In this document: positions 1 through 5,942 of the stretch, piece by piece
Numbering within the stretch: position 1 is the stretch's first letter
How the letters are laid out: each line of letters begins with the position of its first letter
NCBI GenBank assembly: GCA_937892315.1
Contig: CALAVF010000350.1
Span: 1-9,111 of the forward strand
DNA length: 9,111 bases
DNA from: an uncultured Prevotellaceae bacterium
Lineage (GTDB): Bacteria; Bacteroidota; Bacteroidia; Bacteroidales; Bacteroidaceae
Direction of reading: 5' to 3'
Position numbers and translations under genes: made by a program
Notes under the pieces: generated by a model
The model's input: only the letters and a program-made list of their open reading frames with translations
The model's database searches: none
What the model was told of the DNA's origin: nothing

Positions 1-386
1 CCACCAGCACCCTCGCCACCTACCATCTCCAAAACTACACCGAACTGGACTATGGCTTCCGACTCAACTACACGTTCTCTCTCACCTTCTTCGGCGAGAC
101 GGGCAAAGACTTTAACCTCTCCACCGACCTCACCCGCTACACCCGCCACGGCTACGACTCGCCAGACATGAACACTCGCCACCTCATCTGGAACATCCAA
201 CTCACCAAACCTCTCTGCCACGGTCGCCTCGTCACCCGACTCACAGCCTTCGACCTCCTCGGGCAGACATCTCACATCTACGCCACCTATACCAGCACAG
301 GCATGACCAGCATCTGGTACCGTTCCCTCCACCGCTACGCCATGTTCAGTGTGCAGTGGAAGTTCCAGAAGAATCCTACAAAATAA
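1..386 (+). CDS. Outer-membrane beta-barrel protein, TonB-dependent-receptor type, C-terminal part (5' end outside window)
   Basis: The frame is open from base 3, with no start seen, and ends at a TAA at 384-386, giving the last 127 residues. The peptide alternates polar and aromatic or hydrophobic residues in short strands, for example YGFRLNYTFSLTFF, LIWNIQLTKPL and YAMFSVQWKF. This is typical of transmembrane beta-strands. The block AFDLLGQ followed about 40 residues later by a final RY.MFSVQWKF strand matches the C-terminal end of Bacteroidota outer-membrane barrel proteins of the TonB-dependent receptor / OMP_b-brl families. It would sit in the outer membrane. Its substrate cannot be judged because the plug and most of the barrel are missing. 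Codons are strongly C-ending, more so than in the polysaccharide genes next to it. It converges on the export operon and the two are separated by a shared terminator. Confidence is high for a barrel and moderate for the exact family. Confidence 0.75.
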   Translation, partial: TSTLATYHLQNYTELDYGFRLNYTFSLTFFGETGKDFNLSTDLTRYTRHGYDSPDMNTRHLIWNIQLTKPLCHGRLVTRLTAFDLLGQTSHIYATYTSTGMTSIWYRSLHRYAMFSVQWKFQKNPTK

Positions 387-430
387 CCTGATAGGAAATA
401 GAGATTAGTAATGATTTTGGGGTTAGACAA

Positions 431-477
431 GCACTGTTTATCAAAAAGTTAGATCAGCAAACGTTTAAAAACAGTGC
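431..477. repeat. Inverted repeat in the convergent intergenic region
   Basis: GCACTGTTT (431-439) is exactly complementary in inverted orientation to AAACAGTGC (469-477), with a 29-base spacer that contains the palindrome AAACGTTT (459-466). It lies just upstream of the main terminator hairpin on the + strand and shares bases 471-477 with the possible lower stem of that hairpin. It may be part of the 3' UTR fold of the barrel gene or an alternative structure. The long loop makes a simple terminator role unlikely. Confidence 0.45.
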
Positions 478-478
478 G

Positions 479-511
479 ACCCTGCATCCATCGTGAGATG
501 GGTGCAGGGTC
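479..511. terminator. Bidirectional intrinsic terminator between convergent genes
   Basis: GACCCTGCATCCA (479-491) and TGGGTGCAGGGTC (499-511) form a 13-base-pair stem around an 8-base loop. The single imperfect pair is a G-U wobble in the + transcript and an A-C mismatch in the - transcript. On the + side the stem runs into ACTTTTC. On the - side it runs into GCACTGTTTTT, and AAAAGT / ACT-TTTT can lengthen the stem with small bulges. It begins about 20 bases after the phosphatase stop on the - strand and 93 bases after the barrel gene stop on the + strand, as expected for a terminator serving two converging units. Confidence 0.75.
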
Positions 512-531
512 ACTTTTCATTTGATGAACTT

Positions 532-1251
532 CTAAGGAATGAAATTTTGAATGCCTTGAAGTTGCACGACTGCATCTTTCTTCAATGCCTTCCGCCTGAC
601 ACCATCTTTGAAAGCATCCAGGTTGTGAAGGTCGGAACCGAAGAAACTATAATAGCCTTTCGCCAACAGCATTTGTGCCTTCTCCTGAGCGGGTTTGCCA
701 TATCCTCCCGCCAACGAAACGAGGTTCATTTGGAGTTTGACTTTCAAGGAATGAAGGTAGTCATAATCCTGTTCTTCCATATAGCGATAACGCTCGGGGT
801 GGGCCAAAATGGGCTGATAGCCAGCCTCTTTGATACGCTTCAATGTCCCATAAAGATCCAACGGTGGTTGGAAATAGGATGTTTCCACCAAAAGATGATT
901 CCCTTGAGTGCCAATAGGCAGCAAATCGCCAGCAGCAAAACGGGCATCGAACAGGTTGTCCAGCATATTTTCCGCCGCCAAATTGAGTTTGATAGGTCCT
1001 TGATAGGCCTCTTGCAACTCGGCGTAACGGGCACGCAACTCATCCGTCGTGTTCGGTATGTCCTCCATGATATGCGGAGTCAGCCACACCTCAGCAATCC
1101 CAATCTCCTCATAATATTTCAACACATCAAGCGAGTCCCGCATCGACTGAATGCCATCATCCACCCCTGGCAGAATATGACTATGCCAATCGACAGCACC
1201 CCGAAAGATACCCGTATCTACCAATTTCTTTTTTGTGTTGAAAAAAAACAT
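532..1251 (-). CDS. CpsB/YwqE-type PHP-domain tyrosine-protein phosphatase, capsule cluster
   Basis: The 239-residue protein has the manganese-dependent PHP-fold signatures of the CpsB/CapC/YwqE bacterial tyrosine phosphatases. These are DWHSHILPGVDDG (H23, H25, D31-D32), TPH (H60), AAEN (E94), HPERY (H151 to Y155) and GSDLHN (D207, H209), all expected metal or catalytic positions. Characterised relatives dephosphorylate tyrosines on capsule-assembly kinases in the cytoplasm; the same action here is inference. I chose the ATG at 1251 because AAGGAG lies 5 bases upstream (1257-1262) and family proteins normally begin just before the DxHxH motif. An in-frame ATG at 1305 would add 18 lysine- and arginine-rich residues and seems unlikely. 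It is the last gene of the export operon, 73 bases after the Wzz-type gene, and is followed by the shared terminator. No BY-kinase domain is encoded in the window, so its substrate is unclear. Confidence 0.88.
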   Translation of the reverse strand: MFFFNTKKKLVDTGIFRGAVDWHSHILPGVDDGIQSMRDSLDVLKYYEEIGIAEVWLTPHIMEDIPNTTDELRARYAELQEAYQGPIKLNLAAENMLDNLFDARFAAGDLLPIGTQGNHLLVETSYFQPPLDLYGTLKRIKEAGYQPILAHPERYRYMEEQDYDYLHSLKVKLQMNLVSLAGGYGKPAQEKAQMLLAKGYYSFFGSDLHNLDAFKDGVRRKALKKDAVVQLQGIQNFIP

Positions 1252-1256
1252 ACCTG

Positions 1257-1262
1257 CTCCTT
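1257..1262 (-). promoter_or_regulatory. Ribosome-binding site deciding the phosphatase start
   Basis: On the - strand AAGGAG lies 5 bases before the ATG at 1251. No similar purine box sits at a proper distance before the alternative ATG at 1305. This favours the 239-residue over the 257-residue product. Strong Shine-Dalgarno sequences are not required in Bacteroidota, so the argument is supportive rather than decisive. Confidence 0.6.
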
Positions 1263-1279
1263 TTTTCTTATTAAAACGG

Positions 1280-1291
1280 CTCTCTCTCTCT
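1280..1291. repeat. (CT)6 dinucleotide tract upstream of the phosphatase gene
   Basis: Six CT units (GA on the transcribed strand) lie in the 73-base gap between the Wzz-type and phosphatase genes. They fall between the in-frame ATG at 1305 and the preferred ATG at 1251. A homopolymer T run (1261-1266) follows closely. It may simply be a purine-rich leader that helps ribosome loading. Confidence 0.7.
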
Positions 1292-1324
1292 TCTATCCAC
1301 CACACAACTCAAGCCCTACGCACT

Positions 1325-2422
1325 CTACGAAAGCCCCAACAACGGCTTCAACTGATCTTCTTTGTAAAGAATCCAGACGGACGTGCCAAGGAAGGCAACG
1401 AAGAGGACAACAAGGACGATTTTGGAACGTCCCGGTCCTGACTTCTTCACAGGCACCGTGGCTCTCTGCAAAGTGGTAAACGAAGGTGTCTCTTCCTGCA
1501 CTTTGGCTTCAGCCGCCATCACCGCCTGAGCAACTGTGTTGTATCTGTTGTACTTGAGTTGCATATCATTTTCCAAGTCAATGAGTTTCGTTCGTGCACT
1601 TTGCAGAATCATGTCTTGATTGGCGTCTGCATAGTCGGAGTATGCCTTTCTTGCTTCGTCATACCGCATTTTTGCCTCTTTCTCCTGTTGAAGGTTGAAA
1701 TCGTAATCGATACGAGACTTCTGGGTTCGATACTCTGTGATGAAATCTTGCAGACGAGCCTGAACCGAATCCGCCATCGTAGCACAGATAAGAGGGTCTT
1801 GGTCAGTCACGTCAATGGTAATGACCAAAGTTTTGTCGTCCACGTCACACACAACCTTTTTCTCCAACGATTTAGCAATACGCGTCTGTGCCTTGGTCAG
1901 TTGGAAAGGATTAATAGTCGTTATCATTTCCGTTGTGTCTTCTTCGACAAAGAGCGAAGTAATAAAACCAATTGTGCTACCAATCATCGTACTCCACCAA
2001 GGGCGTTTCTGCTCATATCGAAGATAGTCGTAGTAGGTCATCATACGTGTACTATCTTTCTTATGTACAGGCACGTTGAACAGGCTGACCTTGAAGTCTG
2101 TCGAATTGACTAATTCGGGATAGAGCGTTGGGTAGAGAGCCTCTGTATTACCAGTCGTCTTAGAACCCATCTTCATACCAAACTGAGTGGCAAGTGCACT
2201 GAGAGAACCACTGCTACGAGTGGTGGACAACTCAGGAGCCAACAAGACTTCACACTTGTAGACATTGGGCAGTGACAACGTGTAGACACAAGCCAACACA
2301 AAAGCAATAGGAAGTACTTTATAATAGAGCGTCTTGTGCTTCAACAAGGCAGCAAAAAGTTGTCCAAAATCAATGTGGCTCTCCTCCTCTTGAGGTTCTA
2401 TGTATTGTTTCTGTTCATCCAT
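1325..2422 (-). CDS. Wzz-type chain-length determinant / polysaccharide copolymerase, without kinase domain
   Basis: This 365-residue inner-membrane protein has the architecture of polysaccharide copolymerases. There is a short acidic cytoplasmic N-terminus with a Wzz-like IDFGQLFAALLKHK segment (17-30), a first membrane helix at about 34-51, and a large periplasmic region. That region has heptad-rich, probably coiled-coil helices at about 230-310. A proline-containing stretch ATVPVKKSGPGR (321-332) precedes the second membrane helix at about 334-353, and a short cytoplasmic tail follows. Such proteins set polymer chain length and link the inner-membrane assembly machine to the outer-membrane exporter. 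There is no Walker A/B or tyrosine-rich tail, so it is not a fused BY-kinase. An additional hydrophobic patch (WWSTMIGSTIGFITSLF, 142-158) lies in the periplasmic part. The start ATG at 2422 has a purine-rich AAGAGAAAG just upstream and lies 9 bases after the SLBB protein stop, so co-transcription and perhaps translational coupling are likely. Confidence 0.88.
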   Translation of the reverse strand: MDEQKQYIEPQEEESHIDFGQLFAALLKHKTLYYKVLPIAFVLACVYTLSLPNVYKCEVLLAPELSTTRSSGSLSALATQFGMKMGSKTTGNTEALYPTLYPELVNSTDFKVSLFNVPVHKKDSTRMMTYYDYLRYEQKRPWWSTMIGSTIGFITSLFVEEDTTEMITTINPFQLTKAQTRIAKSLEKKVVCDVDDKTLVITIDVTDQDPLICATMADSVQARLQDFITEYRTQKSRIDYDFNLQQEKEAKMRYDEARKAYSDYADANQDMILQSARTKLIDLENDMQLKYNRYNTVAQAVMAAEAKVQEETPSFTTLQRATVPVKKSGPGRSKIVLVVLFVAFLGTSVWILYKEDQLKPLLGLS

Positions 2423-2431
2423 GTCTTTCTC

Positions 2432-4885
2432 TTATTTTGAAATCAGGTATGCCATTGAAGTAATCATCGATGCAAGCGAGGCGACAGAAGTGCCCATGCT
2501 GATCCACGACGTCAAATCCCAGAATCTCTTCTGCTTTCTACTGGGCACCACAATTTCGCTGCCCGGCTGCACTTCTGTGTGTTTGTCCAGTTTGTCCATC
2601 ATGCCATTCTGATAAACAATGAAGGCTTTCTTCTTCTTGGCAGTCTCACCAAATCCACCCGCATTATCGATGTACCACTTTGCCCGCTTGCCATCCACGT
2701 AGGTAATGGTGTTGGGGAAATTCACGTCGCCCGAGATACGCACCGTTCCGTTATATTCAGGCACATCGATGTGGTCGCCCTCGCGAAGCACAATGTCGTA
2801 TTGCCCACCTGGCTCCTTCATGGCTTTCTCCAAGTCAATGCCGATAGGGTAGCGGTTGTCCAGTTCCATCTTGTTCCATGCGATGGAATCCTTGTCGGTC
2901 AGCGTGCCTCTCAGAGTTTCCAAGGTGGATTGCTTGCGCAGACGCTCCTCCTCGTTCATGGTGCGTAGGAGGCGGGCACCCTTGACAAAAGCCCCCTGCG
3001 AAACGCCGCCAGCCATTTTGATAGCATCAGTCAGACGAAGATTCTTTTTCTCCAGCGTAAACGAGCCCTCATAGTTTACTTCACCTGTCACACGGATGTT
3101 TTTCGGCATCACATAACCAGGGCTACGACGCACGTGTACCACATCGTAAGGCTGAAGGGTAAAGTTGCGATCGCCCTTGATGAAAGTTCCGTCCTTGATA
3201 TCAAACTGATAGGTTTGAGCAATTTGGTCATTCTTCTCTGTCGAATAAGGGTCGTTGATACGGCGACTCAAGTCCACTCGAGCCAAGGAGGCACCATCTC
3301 TCAAACCGCCAGCCATCACAATGAGGTCTTCGATGGTTGTATTGTCTGCAAACTCATAGTTGCCTGGGGTCATCACCTCGCCCGTGATGGCAAACCAACG
3401 CTCCTTGCGAAGTTCGTCTTGAGTCGGAATAAAGAGCACGTCCTCATTCTGCAAAGGAACATCAGCCACACTTCCGTCGATAATACCTTGAACATCTACA
3501 GGTATCACTTCCAGAGAACGATCCGCCTTCAGACGGTGAATCAAGGCATGTTGTGCAAAGGCATCCTCAGTCAAACCTGCAGCAGCCTGAATAAGACCCC
3601 GTACTGAACAGATGTCACTATTGAGGTTGAACTGTCCAGGACGGAACACGGCACCTTTTACCTCCACCATATTCTCATAACGGTTCAGAATAGCCTCTAC
3701 TGAAACGGCATCACCGTCATCCACAGTAAAGGTGTTCATGTCAAACTCGTCAATATTGTGTACCGTATAGAAATCACCCGTCTGGCGAACAAGGCGTACA
3801 GACTTTTTATAAGCATCGCCTGTAAAGCCACCTGCGAAGTTCAACAAAGTGCCCACACTCTCATTGTGTCGCATCTCATAAAACATAGGACGTTTCACAT
3901 TACCCGTGATACCCACCAAACACTCGTAAGGATCTACCTGAATAACGTCATTGTCCTGCAAGTTGATATTGCCAGCCAAGCGTCCATTAAGGATGTATTC
4001 ATAAATATCGACCACAGTCACCAGTCGTCCACCACGGTAAACTTTGATGTTACGCAAAGTACCCAATGGTTTCACACCGCCTGCAGCATAAAGTGCGTGA
4101 AATACGGTGGCAAATGCCGACAAATTGTATGTACCAGGATTTCTCACCTCTCCCATCATGTTGATCATGATAGAACGAGTGTTGCCAACTGTTAATCGTA
4201 TGCTAGAACCCGAATAGTGAGAGCCAACGGTACCTCTAATTTTACTCTGAGCCTCCTCAACCGTAAGCCCGCTCACATGTACAGGACCTACACCTGTCAC
4301 CGTGATGGTTCCCTCGGAAGAAATCGTGTGTATCAAGGTCTTCTGCGATGCCCCATAGATGTCAATGACCAATTGGTCGCCCGGTCCTAAGACATAATTC
4401 TGGGGAGTGGGAAGATTGACATTAACTCCTTGACGGTGGCTGAACACATCATGTCCAAACACTCTTTTCCCATCAGCCTCTCCTTGCACGTTTTGGGTGG
4501 CCTTCACATCACGCTCTGCCTCTGCATGCTCTTCCGCAGCATCGGCATAGACTTCGCCTGTTGTACCGCGGCGGGCGGTTGTCAATTCTTGTGAAGTTGT
4601 ACCATCAGTATTACCCTTCATGCGTTCTGTTGCCATCGTAACAGCACCTTCTGCATTGGCAGAAGTCCCACGTTCGTTCACTTGAGAGTCATACTGATTG
4701 CGAAGACGTCTGATTTGCTCCACTTCTACACCGCGCTGCATCAGTTGCGTCGTTATTTGTGCCTGAGAAGCCCCTGCTTTTGTTCTGTTCTTTATAAAGC
4801 TTATTACCTGTGAATCGGTCATCTGCGCAAAAGCACCTGCTACCGTTGCAATACAAAATAGTGTCGCCAATAAAAATCGTTTCAT
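2432..4885 (-). CDS. Polysaccharide biosynthesis/export protein, Wza-like, with multiple SLBB domains
   Basis: This 817-residue outer-membrane polysaccharide exporter (OPX, Wza-related) starts with a type I signal peptide, MKRFLLATLFCIATVAGAFA, with probable cleavage after AFA at residue 20. The cysteine at 11 lacks a lipobox, so it is probably not a lipoprotein. Residues 22-66 are a helical region with the K-x-G-x-S-x-x-Q-I pattern (KAGASQAQI), then a charged low-complexity linker to about 155. The poly-export domain starts at QNYVLGPGDQLVIDIYG (162-178). Six SLBB-like repeats follow, recognised by (I/V)xGEVxxPGxY...AGG: about 239-270, 322-353, 406-437, 497-527, 597-627 and 715-744. A C-terminal hydrophobic helix spans about 791-815. 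It would form the periplasmic and outer-membrane conduit working with the Wzz-type protein encoded next. I prefer the ATG at 4885; an in-frame GTG at 4894 would add only three residues before the signal peptide. It is the first gene of the operon. Confidence 0.92.
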   Translation of the reverse strand: MKRFLLATLFCIATVAGAFAQMTDSQVISFIKNRTKAGASQAQITTQLMQRGVEVEQIRRLRNQYDSQVNERGTSANAEGAVTMATERMKGNTDGTTSQELTTARRGTTGEVYADAAEEHAEAERDVKATQNVQGEADGKRVFGHDVFSHRQGVNVNLPTPQNYVLGPGDQLVIDIYGASQKTLIHTISSEGTITVTGVGPVHVSGLTVEEAQSKIRGTVGSHYSGSSIRLTVGNTRSIMINMMGEVRNPGTYNLSAFATVFHALYAAGGVKPLGTLRNIKVYRGGRLVTVVDIYEYILNGRLAGNINLQDNDVIQVDPYECLVGITGNVKRPMFYEMRHNESVGTLLNFAGGFTGDAYKKSVRLVRQTGDFYTVHNIDEFDMNTFTVDDGDAVSVEAILNRYENMVEVKGAVFRPGQFNLNSDICSVRGLIQAAAGLTEDAFAQHALIHRLKADRSLEVIPVDVQGIIDGSVADVPLQNEDVLFIPTQDELRKERWFAITGEVMTPGNYEFADNTTIEDLIVMAGGLRDGASLARVDLSRRINDPYSTEKNDQIAQTYQFDIKDGTFIKGDRNFTLQPYDVVHVRRSPGYVMPKNIRVTGEVNYEGSFTLEKKNLRLTDAIKMAGGVSQGAFVKGARLLRTMNEEERLRKQSTLETLRGTLTDKDSIAWNKMELDNRYPIGIDLEKAMKEPGGQYDIVLREGDHIDVPEYNGTVRISGDVNFPNTITYVDGKRAKWYIDNAGGFGETAKKKKAFIVYQNGMMDKLDKHTEVQPGSEIVVPSRKQKRFWDLTSWISMGTSVASLASMITSMAYLISK

Positions 4886-4913
4886 AGATATCACAAACTT
4901 TTTATTTTGACTG

Positions 4914-4947
4914 CAAAGTTACGACTTTTTCCCCTAAACCCATTAAA
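4914..4947 (-). promoter_or_regulatory. Candidate Bacteroidota promoter for the polysaccharide export operon
   Basis: On the - strand TAACTTTG (4921 to 4914) is an exact match to the -7 consensus TAnnTTTG of the Bacteroidota housekeeping sigma factor. A weaker -33 candidate, TTTA (4947 to 4944), lies 22 bases upstream. Transcription would begin around 4905-4908, leaving a leader of roughly 20 bases before the ATG at 4885. Confidence 0.6.
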
Positions 4948-4959
4948 AGTTCTCCTTTT

Positions 4960-4993
4960 TTTGTTGAAAAACGAAAAAGATTTAATAATTTTG
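4960..4993 (+). promoter_or_regulatory. Candidate Bacteroidota promoter for the glsA-glsB operon
   Basis: TAATTTTG (4986-4993) matches the -7 consensus TAnnTTTG exactly. A TTTG -33 element lies at 4960-4963 with a 22-base spacer; GTTG at 4963-4966 would give a 19-base spacer instead. The expected start near 5000 gives a very short leader before the ATG at 5011. It faces away from the export-operon promoter within the same 125-base region. Confidence 0.65.
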
Positions 4994-5010
4994 CACAACA
5001 TTTCATCATT

Positions 5011-5874
5011 ATGGCTGTAGAAGGAGAAGATTTCAAGGTTGACATTGACAAGGTTTTGAAGGACAAACTTGGTGATAAAGCCAAGTTCGTTCCTCCTTTT
5101 ATCGTTACTTGGTTGAAGAATATCATCCATCAAGATTGGATGAACATCCACCTGTGTGGAGAAGGGAAAGGGCAGATTGGAGTGGAATGGCTCGACGGGT
5201 GTTTGGGATACCTCAACTGCACCACAAAGGTGCAGACAAACATCAACGGAGTGGTGCAAGAGGGGTTGGATGCTTTGCCAAGCAATGAGGGAGACCGCTA
5301 CTTCACCATTGTGAGCAATCACCCACTTGGTGGGCAGGATGGTATTGCATTAGGTTCCATCGTCTGCCACAAGTACGACAGCCAAATGGTCTATCTCGTG
5401 AATGATATCTTGATGAATTTCAAGGGGCTGGCACCACTTTGTGTACCCATCAACAAAACGGGTCGCAATAGTCGGAACTTCCCCAAGATGGTAGAGGCGG
5501 CGTTCCAGTCAAAGAAAAATGTGGTGATGTTTCCAGCGGGACTGTGTTCGAGGAAAGGAGAGGATGGAGTCATCAAAGATTTGGAATGGAAAAAGACGTT
5601 CATCACCAAGACCGTTCAATATCAGCGAGACGTGATACCCGTGCATTTCTCGGGACAGAACTCCGACCGTTTCTACAACATCGCCCGTTGGTGCAAGCGG
5701 CTACACCTGAAGTTCAACTTCGCCATGCTGTACTTGGCAGACGAGATGTACAAGAACCAAGGCAAAACCTTCACGGTAACCTTTGGAGAACCCATACCGT
5801 GGCAGACATTTGACAAGTCGAAGACGCCGACAGAATGGGCACAGTGGGTCAAGGAAAAAGTGTACGCCCTTTGA
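5011..5874 (+). CDS. glsA: PlsC-family O-acyltransferase, glsA-like (glycine/amino-lipid biosynthesis)
   Basis: This 287-residue protein belongs to the glycerophosphate-acyltransferase-like superfamily. Motif I is VSNHPLGGQDG (101-111) with catalytic candidates H104 and D110. Motif III is FPAGLCSR (174-181) and a motif-IV-like VIPVHF is at 209-213. Hydrophobic segments are short, so a peripheral inner-membrane protein is likely. In Bacteroides the homologous gene next to glsB is assigned O-acylation of an N-acyl-3-hydroxy-fatty-acyl glycine to form the mature glycine lipid. I infer the same step here from the adjacent N-acyltransferase gene. Two oddities: the histidine and aspartate are separated by five residues rather than the usual four, and the FPEG glutamate is alanine. 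Both may be normal for this subfamily. The ATG at 5011 follows a candidate promoter at a suitable distance. It could instead be annotated simply as a hemolysin-like or glycerol acyltransferase. Confidence 0.8.
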   Translation: MAVEGEDFKVDIDKVLKDKLGDKAKFVPPFIVTWLKNIIHQDWMNIHLCGEGKGQIGVEWLDGCLGYLNCTTKVQTNINGVVQEGLDALPSNEGDRYFTIVSNHPLGGQDGIALGSIVCHKYDSQMVYLVNDILMNFKGLAPLCVPINKTGRNSRNFPKMVEAAFQSKKNVVMFPAGLCSRKGEDGVIKDLEWKKTFITKTVQYQRDVIPVHFSGQNSDRFYNIARWCKRLHLKFNFAMLYLADEMYKNQGKTFTVTFGEPIPWQTFDKSKTPTEWAQWVKEKVYAL

Positions 5875-5942
5875 CGAGACCCCGCACCGACAAAGAAAAC
5901 TAACGTAAACTCCCCAACGGAGAAAAACGACAACCATACAGA

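Noticed and set aside
493..1479. Long open frame of 328 codons on the + strand
   Set aside because: It is antisense to the phosphatase and the end of the Wzz-type gene, both of which have clear family motifs. The translated product shows no recognisable domain and runs across the terminator hairpin.
4886..4894. GTG start for the exporter at 4894
   Set aside because: It adds only three residues before the signal peptide and would leave a leader of about 12 bases. The ATG at 4885 is favoured, though the GTG cannot be fully excluded.
4891..5322. Open frame of 143 codons on the - strand upstream of the exporter
   Set aside because: It overlaps the divergent promoter region and the start of the glsA-like gene antisense, and its low-complexity peptide resembles no protein family.
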